Assembly: GCA_013350335.1 (NCBI GenBank) | Contig: CM023534.1 | Coordinates: 5,113,542 to 5,177,541, forward strand | DNA length: 64,000 bases | Direction: 5' to 3' | DNA from: Chimonanthus salicifolius | Taxonomy: Eukaryota > Streptophyta > Magnoliopsida > Laurales > Calycanthaceae | Shown: positions 50,530 through 60,532 of the stretch, in pieces | Layout: each line of letters begins with the position of its first letter | Position numbering within the stretch: position 1 is the stretch's first letter | The notes under the pieces: generated by a model | What the model was told of the DNA's origin: nothing | The model's database searches: none | The model's input: only the letters and a program-made list of their open reading frames with translations | Made by a program: the position numbers and the translations under genes

Positions 50530-50720
50530 GTCAAGTCAAACTCTTTTTAAAATTGACCCGACTCGACACACTAAAAAAAATCAATATGAAATCAAATGCC
50601 ATAGTCAGCTCGGGCCACGTCAAGCTTTTTTTTAAAATTGATCCGGCTCGACACACTCAAAAAATTTAATATGAAATCAGATGCCCTAGTCCGCTCAAGT
50701 CAAGTCAGCACTCGGGTTGA
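50530..50720 (+). repeat. Two-unit ~85 bp tandem repeat at the end of unit A
   Basis: 'aaaattgacccgactcgaca' at about 50,549 and 'aaaattgatccggctcgaca' at about 50,634 start two similar units that continue with 'atatgaaatca(a/g)atgcc'. The repeat ends directly at the junction where unit B begins (50,725). Confidence 0.65.
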
Positions 50721-50894
50721 GTCGAATTGCACTTCAATCCTGACCGAAGTTCCAATTTCTAATGATCAATATTGGGAGGTAAACCATGTTCATCCTATTT
50801 AGAACATCATATGTTGTGTGAGACAAAGAAATGAATATCAATTCATGCTGCCTAACCTTCATTCGACTGCTGTTAACCAAATTTTATATATTTG

Positions 50895-51227
50895 TGTTAA
50901 GACTGGATATCCAGCCGAAAACCTAGTCCAATAGTTGGATTGATCAAAGTCTTTTATAAATCCCTAAATCTCATCCTTCACAATCAATGTGGGACCCGTT
51001 CGCTATCCCAACAATCCTCCTCTTGAATGAGGCTCTCCGACAGATAGAACATCGTCGGTCATTCCATCTGGCTAGGAGATCTCCTAAGTCTACATGTGTT
51101 GGCATGGGGATGTGGCTACGATTTCACTTGTTGAGATTGGATATCCAGCCCAATAAGTAGAGTGACCCAAGTTACTCTCTAAATCTCGCTCTTCAGAGCC
51201 AATGTGGGACTCTTCACTGCCCCAACA
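50895..51227 (-). mobile_element. TRIM element (unit B)
   Basis: This is the counterpart of 33,232-33,569: TGTTAAGACTGGATATCC at the left, a second LTR starting TGTTGAGATTGGATATCC, and an end CCAACA. Flanking 5-mers are ATTTG on both sides (50,890-50,894 and 51,228-51,232), whereas unit A has ATTTA on both sides. Confidence 0.78.
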
Positions 51228-52109
51228 ATTTGAAGAATACAATTGGTTTCAACCTTTAGCATGCATCTGTAGTTGCTTCAACTGATGTTGAATAGGCCAG
51301 AAATCTGGACGTTCATCCTCTACTTGTCTTCCTGCACTTTCTTCAACCTGAATTCTGTTCCTTCTAGCTTCAAGAAACAGCCCAATGCTGCTATTCTAAT
51401 ACCACATTGAATTATAGGGATTGACCAATTATGTTCCCAAATTAAATTATTTCTTCAAGATTGGGTAATTTCCTACAAGGCATTATTATTCTATGGTGTG
51501 AAAATTTATGTGCAACATAGCTTAGGCTTTGTTTGCTAGTGATTTTAATCAAGGAATGGGAGAGCCAACATGAAATTCCATCACTTTCTTCAATTGGTTG
51601 GATGGGAATGGACAACCATGAAGTGAGAATGGCTTCGTATCCCTGTTTGGAAGGTCTTAGAATCAGTCCCTATACCATTCTGCCGATTCAGAAAATTGTT
51701 TGATAGAGCCTGCTTCGAATTAAAGGATAATAATCCAACCCAAATACATATTAGGAAGAGGATTATCTCCAACGAGATATACCATATTTCTTTCTTTCCA
51801 TTCATTTATGTATTACGTGCTAGTTGTACTCTCCACACCATATTAGAAAATTATGATATGATAATATTCTTTAAATATAACTCACTCTCAAAAACTAAGT
51901 TTTAAGAGAAGGGTGCCTCAATTATTATAAATAGTCATTAGTTTCACAAATTAATTGATACGGGACTTTTGTTACTTTCACGTACCAAAACCAATGGGAG
52001 AATTTTAACTAACAGGATATCATTTTAGGTGTGTGACTCAGGTCGCTCTACTTTCTCGTTTCTTTCTCCATCATTTCTCTTTGTTTAATTTTCTTGTCTC
52101 TGTCCCATC

Positions 52110-52530
52110 ATGCTTTCCTCCAGCAGTACAATTACACCCTTTACAACTCTTACCTCTCTTGTTCATCCCTTCTGACTTCTCCCAACTTGAGAAATCTAGG
52201 TATTTGCTGTGGAAGGCATAGTTCAATCCCTTCCTTGAGGGACATCTACTTGATTCTTGCAATAACCCATTGATAAGCTGTAAACACATTGCTGGTTAAT
52301 CTTCCTTATTGTCCTCAGAGTCTCTAATACATGGAAAAACACTATGATTCGGAGTTCCAAAATTTCCACAAGTATGGTCATCTTGCTGATTGGTGCTATG
52401 AAAGGTATGATCAATCAATTGAATGGCACGTGGAAATTTCACCTCAAGGTTACCCCAAGCTGTTGCTTCCCCCACTGATCTACAAGTAATCTACAGCGGT
52501 ACCCAGACTCTGGCACCACTCATGATATCA
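52110..52530 (+). mobile_element. Copia-type gag relic (unit B)
   Basis: This counterpart of the unit A relic has the same QLEKSRYLLWKA, the zinc-knuckle remnant HKYGHLADWCYERYDQS and the same stops. It differs by a few substitutions and a small deletion near 52,453 that removes a 'ctcac' present in A. Confidence 0.6.
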
Positions 52531-52621
52531 TCAACTAACAAAACTTTTCTTTTTCTTTTTCTTTTTTTCTATCTGGATTCATTAATCAATCTCGTACGGT
52601 TTACAATGAAGCTTCCCCATT

Positions 52622-52875
52622 TTAGGACCTAGGCATCCATCTCAAAAAACTAGCCTATTAAGTAAAGTGACTCAAGTCCTTTATAAATTTCTACACCTCC
52701 CTCAACACTTCCAATTTGGGTTTCGTTCGAAACCGAACAATCCCCCCGTCGAACGAGGCCAACCATCTTGTCCTCTTAGGGGATCTCTTGAGTCCACATG
52801 AGATAACCCGAAACTTGACTCTGATACCACTTGTTACGACCTGGATATCTATCCCAAAATACTAGTCTATTACGT
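52622..52875 (-). mobile_element. 3'-truncated TRIM (unit B)
   Basis: This counterpart of 34,967-35,219 has its first LTR start mutated (TTTTAGG instead of TGTTAGG). The primer-site complement CTCTGATACCAC is retained, followed by a second LTR start TGTTACGACCTGGATATC at about 52,833 that is cut off at the same point as in A. Confidence 0.65.
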
Positions 52876-52925
52876 GGAGTTCGCAGCCTCAACACCCCAT
52901 TGAGGGCATTAGATACTGAAGTTGT

Positions 52926-53027
52926 CTCGTTTAGTGATGGGGATGAGTACCGCTCTAATCTCTCAAAGAAGATGATCTCGTTTAGTGATGGGGATGAGTA
53001 CCGCTCTAATCTCTCAAAGAAGATGAT
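52926..53027 (+). repeat. 51 bp perfect tandem duplication, unit B only
   Basis: Two identical 51 bp units (52,926-52,976 and 52,977-53,027) begin ctcgtttagtgatggggatg and end aaagaagatgat. Unit A has a single unit with small differences near 35,266. Perfect identity implies a recent event. Confidence 0.9.
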
Positions 53028-53545
53028 CGTGTGAGTACCATCACCAAATGCAGTATGTTTTCACTCAGTGTATGAAACAACATTATGTGTTAGATTCAGA
53101 CTTATAATTGATAAATTATCTTGATCTCTCTCTCTTTACAGTAAACTTTCTTTTGACAACAAAATATGAATGGCATATTCAGAACATGGCATCTTACTAT
53201 ATCTTGAATCGACATTCACTTGAAGTGTCTTGAAGTTTTTAAGAGTCTAGAGAGCATCCTAGTTCTTCTTACATATATCATCTAAATGTCATCTTAAAAT
53301 TTCTACACTAATTGCCTAAAATTACAATAAATTTTTCATTCAATTAAGTTAGTTTTGGGGCACCTTATCCGAGTTAAAGTCCTTTCAACCAATCTAAAAT
53401 CCTATCTTTAAAATATTTCCATCATCACATCATCAACACCATTGCGAGTTAACCATTTAAGGAATTAAAAAAAAAAAAAAAAAACCGTTATAATCAGAAT
53501 TTTAAAATAATATATTAATTGAAACATCCTATACGACTGGATTTA

Positions 53546-53586
<41 letters not shown>

Positions 53587-53756
53587 GCAAGAATGATCCT
53601 TCTCATATATAGGATTGATTTCGAGGAGTGTTCTCACCAAGTGTGCAATGTGGGATTATTATTCTATAGGAATTTTGGACTATATATATGACTGATATCT
53701 TACCTGTTTGAAAAGAATTTATTAATCTTGCTTAAGCTATTAATGACGATGGCTTC

Positions 53757-54277
53757 TTACGAGAAGATTTTAGTTGACAAGGTGAGTGTAGTAAGCTCAT
53801 TGGTCTTATCATTTGCTCGCCTCACGACCTTCATCCACTACTCCATCAAGGAAGCACGAATTTGTTCTAGCTCGTACAGTCCAAGATCATTGACCGGAGC
53901 CTCCAACCAGCACCGGACTTGCTCCAAGCTTGGCTCCCGTGCCTTCTGCTTCTCAGCCTCCAACTGCGACGACATCTCCGCATACCACCGATTGAGCTCG
54001 CACACCCTGCACCCTTGTGGGATGCCTCGGGTATCTCCATCGGAGTTTTCGGCGGAGCGTCGGGGATGATGACACGGTTGACGACTGAATCAACACATGG
54101 GTGGCCCCAAGAGAAGGCCTTGCCGGCCGGGGAGTAGCCAATGATGGCAATCTCTGCACCGCAGAGCAAACAGAGCTCGCTTGCCTTTTTGTAAAGACCG
54201 GACCGCCGCTTTGAGAAGCAAACTTGCCGGGCATCCTCATTCTCTATCCTCTTTATCTGAATCTTCTGCCTTCCCAT
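53757..54277 (-). pseudogene. Type I MADS-box gene copy B, frameshifted
   Basis: The MADS domain is intact ([57 protein letters not shown] of copy A has become IIGYS). At about 54,010 one G present in copy A is missing (ccctgcaccc against ccctggcaccc). The reading frame therefore leaves the C-terminal helix region after SHKGA and ends at 53,867 with 136 residues, the last ~43 of them unrelated. The remaining original frame is still otherwise clean down to the homologous TAA at 53,757-53,759, so the shift is recent or a sequence error. A truncated protein with a DNA-binding domain but no normal C-terminal region could still be made. Confidence 0.87.
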
Positions 54278-54336
54278 ACTCAAAACTTAGAAGACACTGC
54301 AAAAGGAGAATCAAAGATGTTTATATTACAATGCAG

Positions 54337-54344
54337 TATATATA
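54337..54344 (-). promoter_or_regulatory. TATA box of MADS-B
   Basis: TATATATA sits at the same distance from the start codon as in unit A, so the promoter core is kept although the coding frame is broken. Confidence 0.5.
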
Positions 54345-55019
54345 ATGGCTTCCTCTTTATGATCTCTTTCTTCTTTCCCTCGTATTTTATTTCTCTTTAT
54401 TTCTTTAAATTTCTCCTTCTTCTGTCTTTTCTTATTCTTCTTTTCTTTAATTTCCTTCACCGTCGCTTGATTTTCTCTCTCTCTCTGTATCTGTTCACCT
54501 GAGCACCACCGTTCTTAGGCTTTTCTTTCCCTTTTTAAAAAAAAAAAATTCTTTTTTTTCGATCGGCCAGTGTCTCCATTTCCTTCCTCGCTGATACAGC
54601 AGTGTTGCCGTTCTTGGACTTCTTTCCTTAAAATCATTTTTTTTTGTGTTTGATTTCCTTCCTGTTTTGGGTTTCCATGTTCGAACGGTGGAGAGTTCAC
54701 CGTGTGGGTCCACACGGGGTGACTATGCTGCCACCGTGGCGCTTCAGGTGGAACCCACACGATGGTGAGTCAGTCAATGAATCAGCTACCCCGGTCCCTC
54801 TACGAGTACAGCTATGGGTCTTGGATCCAAGGACTCAGAAGCCCTAAGATATTATCTAAATGAGCCCAGTTCCGAAACTCATGACGGTGGGCCTTGACAG
54901 GGCTGTGTTTGTGAGCCTCGCTTTCCTGTGTCGATGGAACGATAAATTTGAAGAGCCATTTCGTCTATTGATTTTAACGGGTTGATTCGTCTTCGCTCGA
55001 GCTTAAATTGGAAAAAAAT

Positions 55020-55395
55020 ACATAATATCGGCTGATATTATTGGCTAATATATTGGTGGGATCCAACACCATATTTTTTTTATAAATTCAGCCGATATTG
55101 AAGATACCGACCTATATTTTAGGCCAATATATCTCGTAAATATCACATATATTTTCCTAGATAGGGCGATACATATCCTATCAACTAGGGGTAGAAATCT
55201 CAGTATCAGCCGATATGAGATATTGGCCGATATCATCTCGGCAGATATATTTCTCTCCTACTTTTTTTTTTTCCTTACAAAATCCACCAATATCGACCGA
55301 TATATATCGGACAATATCGACTAATACGTAAAATATCGGCTGATATTTACACCCTTAATATCGACTGATATGTACAGGCTAATATTATCAGCTTT
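55020..55395. mobile_element. Nested ATCGGCC-rich hAT-like MITEs (unit B)
   Basis: This is the counterpart of 37,195-37,575. The inner element at about 55,187-55,358 begins AGGGGTAGAAATC and ends TTTACACCCTTAA. Its flanks are TATCAACT (55,179-55,186) and TATCGACT (55,359-55,366), one mismatch in eight. Confidence 0.6.
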
Positions 55396-55618
55396 GGCTG
55401 TCATTTATCTTGGTCTTACTCTTTCACTGTGACATTGAGTTTTACGTTTCTACTTTCTACTTTAAAAATTCAATGGATAAGTATTTTGAAGTAATAACTG
55501 ATATTTAAATCCTGATAACAATGTGATAGTCACGCTGTGCATGGATATGTAGCTTACATGCGTGCAATCCTGACCATTGATAACATGGGCGATCACTATC
55601 CAAACTTTGAGAGGCTCA

Positions 55619-57859
55619 TGTTAGAATATATTTAGATTATCCTAATTATATTGTAATTAAGATCTTAGTTTGGATTAACTCTAATTAAGAGGTGTATTTG
55701 ATTTATGATTAGATTAAGAGTTTAAGCCTGATTAAGATAGTCCTGGAGTTGACTAAAGACTGTAACTAAATGTAATAGATTAGGTATTTAACATAATACA
55801 CATATTATTATTTTCTACATGGTATCAAGTTTGTGAGATTTTCCCCTCTGCCGGAGGATATACTAAGTAGAGGGAGGGAGGGAGAGGGAGAGAAGCAGTG
55901 AGAAACCCCATCTGTCCGGAGATTTGGGCTGCGTGAGGGACGAGATCTGAGTGGGGTTCAGATCTGGCAAACAAAGGGACAAAACCCTCTCTCTCACAGC
56001 ACCACGAAACAATCGGAGGTTGAAACGCAGCCAGTCAATGGGGTTTCTCAGCGATGCAGGAGGCCTGCAATCGGCAAAATGACTGAGATCTGAGAACACC
56101 TGCGGTGTATTTGAGAACCCAATGGCCGGATCCGGTGCTTAAGGAACAGGAAAAACGTGAAGCGGTGGAGAGAATCAAACTGGCAAACAGCCAACACTTG
56201 TCCAACAGCCAGATCGGGACTGAACGTTGCTATAGACTCAAGCTGAAAACATCATAGAGATTGGGTTGATTCCCCGCTGCCCAGATGCAATTTTATTGAC
56301 CAGAGGGAATAAAAAAAGACTCAAATCTGCTATGTTCGCTTGTTGCCCGATCTGCTGCTCTATCGTCTCCTGTTGTGGGTTCTCTGTTTCTTGTTTCACG
56401 CTGTGGAAGATCTGCTCCCGTCTCTGGTAGTACTCTTGTTTGTTGTCCTCATCGCAATAGTAGACGGGCATGACACATTGAGATGAGATTGAGAAACTGA
56501 TATAGCCACTGGACTCTGCAAGAGGGAATGGAACGAGCATGATCTCCTTGTATAGAGCAACAACCACATCTTTTTGCTACTTGTTGTTCTCTAATACGAA
56601 CAGCACATACGGGTTTCACCTATCGGTTGTTGCTGCTGCTGTTGTAATGCAACCTTTGGATGTTGCAACATGTTCATTGAATGCTGGTGCTGCTGCATGC
56701 TTGACACACCAAAACCAAGCTGAGATCCTATTAATTATTCGAGCTTCCGCATCAGATAAAGGTTCTCCTATCCCATTTAGCCAGCAGTAGCTGGTTCATC
56801 CTGTCTGATCGTGCTTTTTCCTGGTGTTTATTCTACCCGGCATTTTTTTGTTGTTTCTTCTCGCCATGATTGGTGCAATCTGTGTTAAGAAGAAAGGGGG
56901 AGAGCTGAAGAAAGGAACACAAATTTCCCTTTTCCTCCTACTCAGCTGCCTTTCGAGCAGCCTTGTTTTGCTATTTCTCCAATATGAGACGGCCTCTTTA
57001 GCTGAAGAAAGGGAAACAACATGTCCTTCGTTCGAGCACACCTTGTTTTGTTATTTCTTCAGTTAAAGATGAGACGGCATGTTTTGGACACATATCCTAT
57101 TTGTTGTGGAATTCATCCACTCCTTTTATCTGGAGGACTGATTTGTCCCCAACCTTTGCTAACCTTTCATGGTTACAGTCTCATTTGTTAGACTTTCATG
57201 GTTATAGCCTCATTTGCTGGACTTTTATGGTTACAATCCTATTTATTAGTTTTTATGACTTCAGCCTTTATTTGTTGGCATTTATGGCTACAACTATTGT
57301 TCGCTGGCCTTTACGATCTGATTGATCGATATGATGGCTTCAACCCCTTGTTTTTCAGGTCATTCGTCGCCTGCATTTATCGCATATTGCGATCATTGTT
57401 TGCCGGACAATTGTCTTATGGCCACTGTTTCAGGCCGCCATTGGTGTTTGTCGCCTGTCGTTTTGTAGCCAATCAACGCTGCCACATAAACACATATTTG
57501 CAGCCAGTCAACACTGCCTCTTCAACAACTTTTGCAGCCAATCAGTGTGCTGCTTCAACAAATCTTCGTGACCAGTCGGTTGCCACTTTTGCAGTTCACC
57601 TGCCGTTTCTTCACGTTCCAAGCTTCGCGTTCATCCACGCTTCAGCTTGCGGGGGCATGTTGAAATATATTTAGATTATCCTAATTATAATGTAATTAGG
57701 ATCCTAGTTTGGGTTTACCTCTAATTAAGAGGTGTATTTGATTTATTATTAGGTTAAGAGTTTAAGTTTGATTGAGATAGTCCTGGAGTTGACTAAAGAG
57801 TATAAATACATGTAATAGATTAGGTATTTAATATAATACACATATTATTCTTTTCTACC
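55619..57859 (+). mobile_element. Non-autonomous LTR retrotransposon, unit B only
   Basis: LTRs lie at 55,619-55,819 (201 bp, TGTTAGAATATA...TTTTCTACA) and 57,658-57,859 (TGTTGAAATATA...TTTTCTACC). The primer-binding-like TGGTATCAAGTTTGTGAG directly follows LTR1. A G-rich tract (gcgggggca) precedes LTR2. Perfect 5 bp target duplications GCTCA lie at 55,614-55,618 and 57,860-57,864. Unit A has the uninterrupted site (gaggcttatctcaag near 37,830). The 1.84 kb interior shows no gag or pol, so the element depends on an autonomous relative. By eye the LTRs differ at about 20 of 201 positions. Confidence 0.92.
57142..57315 (+). repeat. 29 bp tandem repeat inside the LTR element
   Basis: Units starting ggttacagtc (57,171), ggttatagcc (57,200), ggttacaatc (57,229), gacttcagcc (57,257) and ggctacaact (57,286), each followed by an 'atttgttggacttttat'-like part, form a diverged array of about 29 bp period with a partial unit before it. 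The period is not a multiple of three, arguing against a repeat protein. Confidence 0.75.
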
Positions 57860-58625
57860 GCTCATCTCAAGTCTGCACTTACTGGAGCGTTTAACTGCTT
57901 GCACTGACATAATTATGACAAAACTTTTAAAAGTAAAAATAAATAAATTAAAATGATGTAAATTAATAAATTTAAAAGATTATTTAATTAGTATAATTAA
58001 GATAAGATTTTTGTAATAAAACAACAAAAGCTATTCAAAAAAAATTTTCGGGAAAAAACATCTATCAAAGAAAACAATGAAGAGAGATGGAGCATACCTG
58101 TGGAGAGAGTTGGAAAACAATGAAAATAGAACATCAATTAGGGCAACAATTTTTATATAGATTTAGAGGTCCTAAAATTTATAAAAAGAGACAATTGGGA
58201 CTATAATAAATTGTATAGTAATTTTTTATTTTTTTTAAATTTAGAATCCAAATCTAACTATAACTTGATCATCCTAAACCTGGATATCATAAATGGTTAG
58301 ATATCAAATTGAATTATCTAACAAATCGGTGAGAACAACGGTTTGTCAAGAATTTTAGTTCTTTAAAAAATAAAAATAATAATAATAATCTTACCAAAAT
58401 TATTTTTAGAATGTTTCAAATCATTTCCCTTACTTTCCTCCCATTCTTTTCCAGCCATCTCCAAGATTTAAAATATATATATAATAGATTATAATAATAA
58501 TAATAATAAATTAATGTTTGGGTGAAGAATTAGAACTCACATAATTGACTCCAAATAAATGAGGAGCTGCATTTAGTGTAAAGACATTTCCATCTAAATC
58601 CTAATTATAAGATACCAAATTGATT

Positions 58626-58855
58626 TCTGTGGAACTCTTAGAGTAATTAGAGTTCATATGTAATTAGGATTCATGTAATTAGTATTCATATTGGATCAGG
58701 AATCTAAGTTTGAGTTAATCTCTATTAAGAGAGGTATTTGATTTAAATTTAGGATAAGAGTTTGAGTTTGAATCAAATAGCCTTAGGGTCGACTAGAGAC
58801 TATAAAGAGATATAATAGCTTAAGATTACATTATACAATTTATGAAATTCTACGG
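58626..58855 (+). repeat. Probable solo LTR (unit B)
   Basis: This is the counterpart of 39,206-39,460, ending 'gaaattctacggg'. It differs from A at roughly 5% of positions plus a short deletion, while the ~120 bp immediately left of it are identical between the units. Confidence 0.55.
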
Positions 58856-60260
58856 GAAACAAACCAATTTCACACTTTAGCTTTAAGAATTTGAAAATAT
58901 ATCTAACAAATGAAAGCAGGGAGGATAGATTCTTCTCAGTATTTTATTAACAAGCAAAGGTCTATACTCTGAAGCTTAGTTCCCAACCTTGATGTAAAGG
59001 GACCTTTATAAGGGAAGGGGTTCCCTTGGCAGCCTTATACCAGTTTCGTTCATTCGCTGGACCAGGCCTGGAAAGATCTAAAATTTGAAAGACCCAACCC
59101 AAAAGCCAGGCCTGAACAGTTCAGATCCATGCCAAACTACCTTGGTCAAACAGCCCCAACTCATAACTTTATCTAGGGACTTCTTCTGGATAATGATCAC
59201 CTCCCATAATGGTTATTAAATTCAAATTTTACCTAAGCATCCTTCTTTGGCCCTTTATGCAGGAAGGCTAAAAGAATAAAAAATGATGATGATGATGATG
59301 ATAACGACGACATGGAATGTTAAATGAAACAAATTATGGAGTTCAACAGTATTACATTTTTTTTAAAGGTAATTGGATCAAATATATTAAAAGAGAAAGA
59401 GATATACAGATACAATAAGAGTGTCCAAAAACCTTAGACCCAAAGCAACTATAATGCATATACAAGAACCCCATATCAATGGCATTACTTCACGCCCAAA
59501 AAAATGTGAATTTGATGAGGCCCGGTTTAAAAGGCCTGGTTAGTTCAAAATCCAAGCCCAAATATCTACTTTACCTGCTCATCAGGTAACTCATTTCTAA
59601 GCCACCCTGCATGGATTTTTGTGTGAGCATAACCCTACTTCATTACTTTTTAAAATTGCTTGACACGTCTTATTTTTTTGTGTTTTTTTCAATAAAAAAC
59701 TGAGATATGATGTAGGTATTCCATCTGAATTATATAACTCAGTTTCTTATTTCTATGGGATTATAATTATCTATTTTTTAACTTAATTTACAGCATAATT
59801 TACAGCATTTTTTGTTTAATAAAATACAAAAGAGGATTCATATCTTTTAAAAAAATAATTATTTGCTGAATGGGGCACATTTCGGCCAACCTGCAACAGT
59901 TTAATGTGAAGGATATTTACAAAACCAAGCTGCAGCAATTTGTTATGTTTAAAGCTCTTTTGCCTCTCAAACTTTTACAAAAGCACAGTCAGTTTCATCT
60001 TTTGTAGGAACTATTCCTAATATTGAACTTACAAAATAAATCTCTTTATAAGAAAGAGATTCATTATTTTCTTAAAAAAAATCAAAATAAACTTTTGATA
60101 AAAGTTGTGTTATAATCTCAGTGAGAATAGTATTTCTCCTCAGCCATTGTTCATAACATTAAAGTTGGAGTGGTGGTCAAGAATCCGCTTAAAAAACACT
60201 GAACACTCGGAATTTCTCTGCAACTTTACATTTGGAAATGTAAAATATAAACTATCAGAT

Positions 60261-60358
60261 AAAGAAACACAGCTTTCAATTGCTTAGATAGGGTTAGGAA
60301 GAACAATTCAAAGAAACACAGCTTTCAATTGCTTAGATAGGGTTAGGAAGAACAATTC
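60261..60358 (+). repeat. 49 bp perfect tandem duplication upstream of CBR-B
   Basis: Two identical 49 bp units (60,261-60,309 and 60,310-60,358) start aaagaaacacagctttcaat. Unit A has one. The array lies 175-270 bases before the CBR-B start codon, in the probable leader or core promoter. Confidence 0.9.
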
Positions 60359-60532
60359 CTTGCTTCAACTATTAACGAATCCTTTATGCTTTTCTTCATC
60401 ACTGTCTACTCCATTGGTATTTTAGCTCCACTAGCAGAGGGAGAGGTGAAGGATCAAATTCTCAATACTTGCTGGAAGATGTATGCTGAAACTTCTCTAT
60501 CTTCCAAAATTTCAAGCTTCTTCGGATCATCA

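Noticed and set aside
57101..57674. Overlapping open frames inside the LTR element
   Set aside because: They cover the 29 bp tandem array, whose period breaks any frame, and show no retroelement or host domain.
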